Shown one piece after another: positions 63,892 through 64,000 of a stretch of 64,000 nt of DNA. The stretch covers positions 39,255 to 103,254 of the forward strand of contig JADLAC010000027.1 in NCBI GenBank assembly GCA_020848435.1, read 5' to 3'. Position 1 is the first letter of the stretch; each line of letters opens with the position of its first letter. Under the pieces are notes generated by a model. That model searched no databases. It saw nothing but the letters and a program-made list of their open reading frames with translations, and was not told the DNA's origin. A program made the position numbers and the translations under genes. The stretch is from Burkholderiales bacterium. GTDB lineage: Bacteria; Pseudomonadota; Gammaproteobacteria; Burkholderiales; WYBJ01.

Positions 63892-64000
63892 TGATTTCAC
63901 GTGTGCGACGGAGGCGATTTTCGCGCAGGGCTAGGAGGACGACGCAGCCGATAGCGAGACTATCGGCAAGTCGTTCGACACCGCCATGCGCGAAAAGCGC
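63892..64000. repeat. Structured palindromic element at the right edge
   Basis: GCCGATAG (63947-63954) and CTATCGGC (63960-63967) form a perfect eight-pair hairpin with loop CGAGA. It sits inside a wider inverted pair, GCGATTTTCGCGCA (63914-63927) and TGCGCGAAAAGCGC (63987-64000), which match at 13 of 14 positions. The preceding GAGCCTGTCGGACTTG is reminiscent of element ends found dispersed in betaproteobacteria. The window ends inside it, so its full extent is unknown. Confidence 0.55.

Overview
The window looks like chromosomal DNA of a high-GC betaproteobacterium, probably Burkholderiales or a close relative. The reasons are several TctAB/Bug (tripartite tricarboxylate) transport genes, a beta-proteobacterial type basic amino acid decarboxylase, a canonical proteobacterial SucCD, and small catabolic operons of mandelate racemase-family, hydantoinase-family and MmgE/PrpD-family enzymes. 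No rRNA, tRNA, CRISPR array, prophage or complete insertion sequence was seen.

Region 1 (1-17.3 kb) is an oxalate/formate block. On the minus strand, reading from right to left, it holds sucC-sucD-fdhB-fdhA (succinyl-CoA ligase plus a two-subunit NAD-linked formate dehydrogenase), fhs (formate-tetrahydrofolate ligase), two ion-transporter-superfamily permeases behind a yybP-ykoY (Mn2+) riboswitch, a universal stress protein, a complete TctC-TctB-TctA transporter, and at the left edge oxc (oxalyl-CoA decarboxylase, cut by the window). Divergent from oxc is a small Crp/Fnr-family regulator without cysteines. Palindromes of the form TTGAY-N4-GTCAA lie in front of oxc, tctC, fhs and sucC, 23-24 bases upstream of plausible -10 elements. 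A fifth copy lies at 39.8 kb in front of a four-gene 2-oxoacid oxidoreductase operon, which ties that distant operon to the oxalate/formate genes.

Region 2 (17.4-34.8 kb) is a mixed catabolic stretch: an MFS carrier, a probable anti-Shine-Dalgarno small RNA gene, a second UspA, two enolase-superfamily enzymes with an orphan Bug protein, FxsA, a threonine synthase-like enzyme, a hyuA-hyuB-class V aminotransferase operon, a divergent MmgE/PrpD and GFA-family pair, and a lysine/ornithine/arginine decarboxylase.

Region 3 (35.2-39.9 kb) is the gamma-alpha-beta-FAD operon of an NAD(P)-coupled 2-oxoacid oxidoreductase of the phenylglyoxylate/pyruvate oxidoreductase superfamily, with a ferredoxin domain fused to the FAD subunit. 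A REP-like palindrome follows it.

Region 4 (39.9-64 kb) holds an MFS carrier, a CinA-like/SDR/M20 peptidase operon, a GMC oxidoreductase and glycerophosphodiesterase, a TctBA pair without a neighbouring TctC, a tartrate/malate dehydrogenase, a glutamine amidotransferase-like hydrolase, a histidine phosphatase, a secreted protein of unknown function, a DegS-like protease, an enol-lactonase-like hydrolase with a beta-hydroxyacid dehydrogenase, a ferric/spermidine-type ABC importer, an SDR, a MOT1-type molybdate transporter, and a structured palindromic element at the right edge.

Working model (inference): oxalate enters, is activated to oxalyl-CoA and decarboxylated by Oxc. Formate is then oxidised by the Mo/W formate dehydrogenase or captured by Fhs, and SucCD supplies succinyl-CoA for CoA transfer. 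A Crp/Fnr-type factor co-regulates these steps and the 2-oxoacid oxidoreductase operon.
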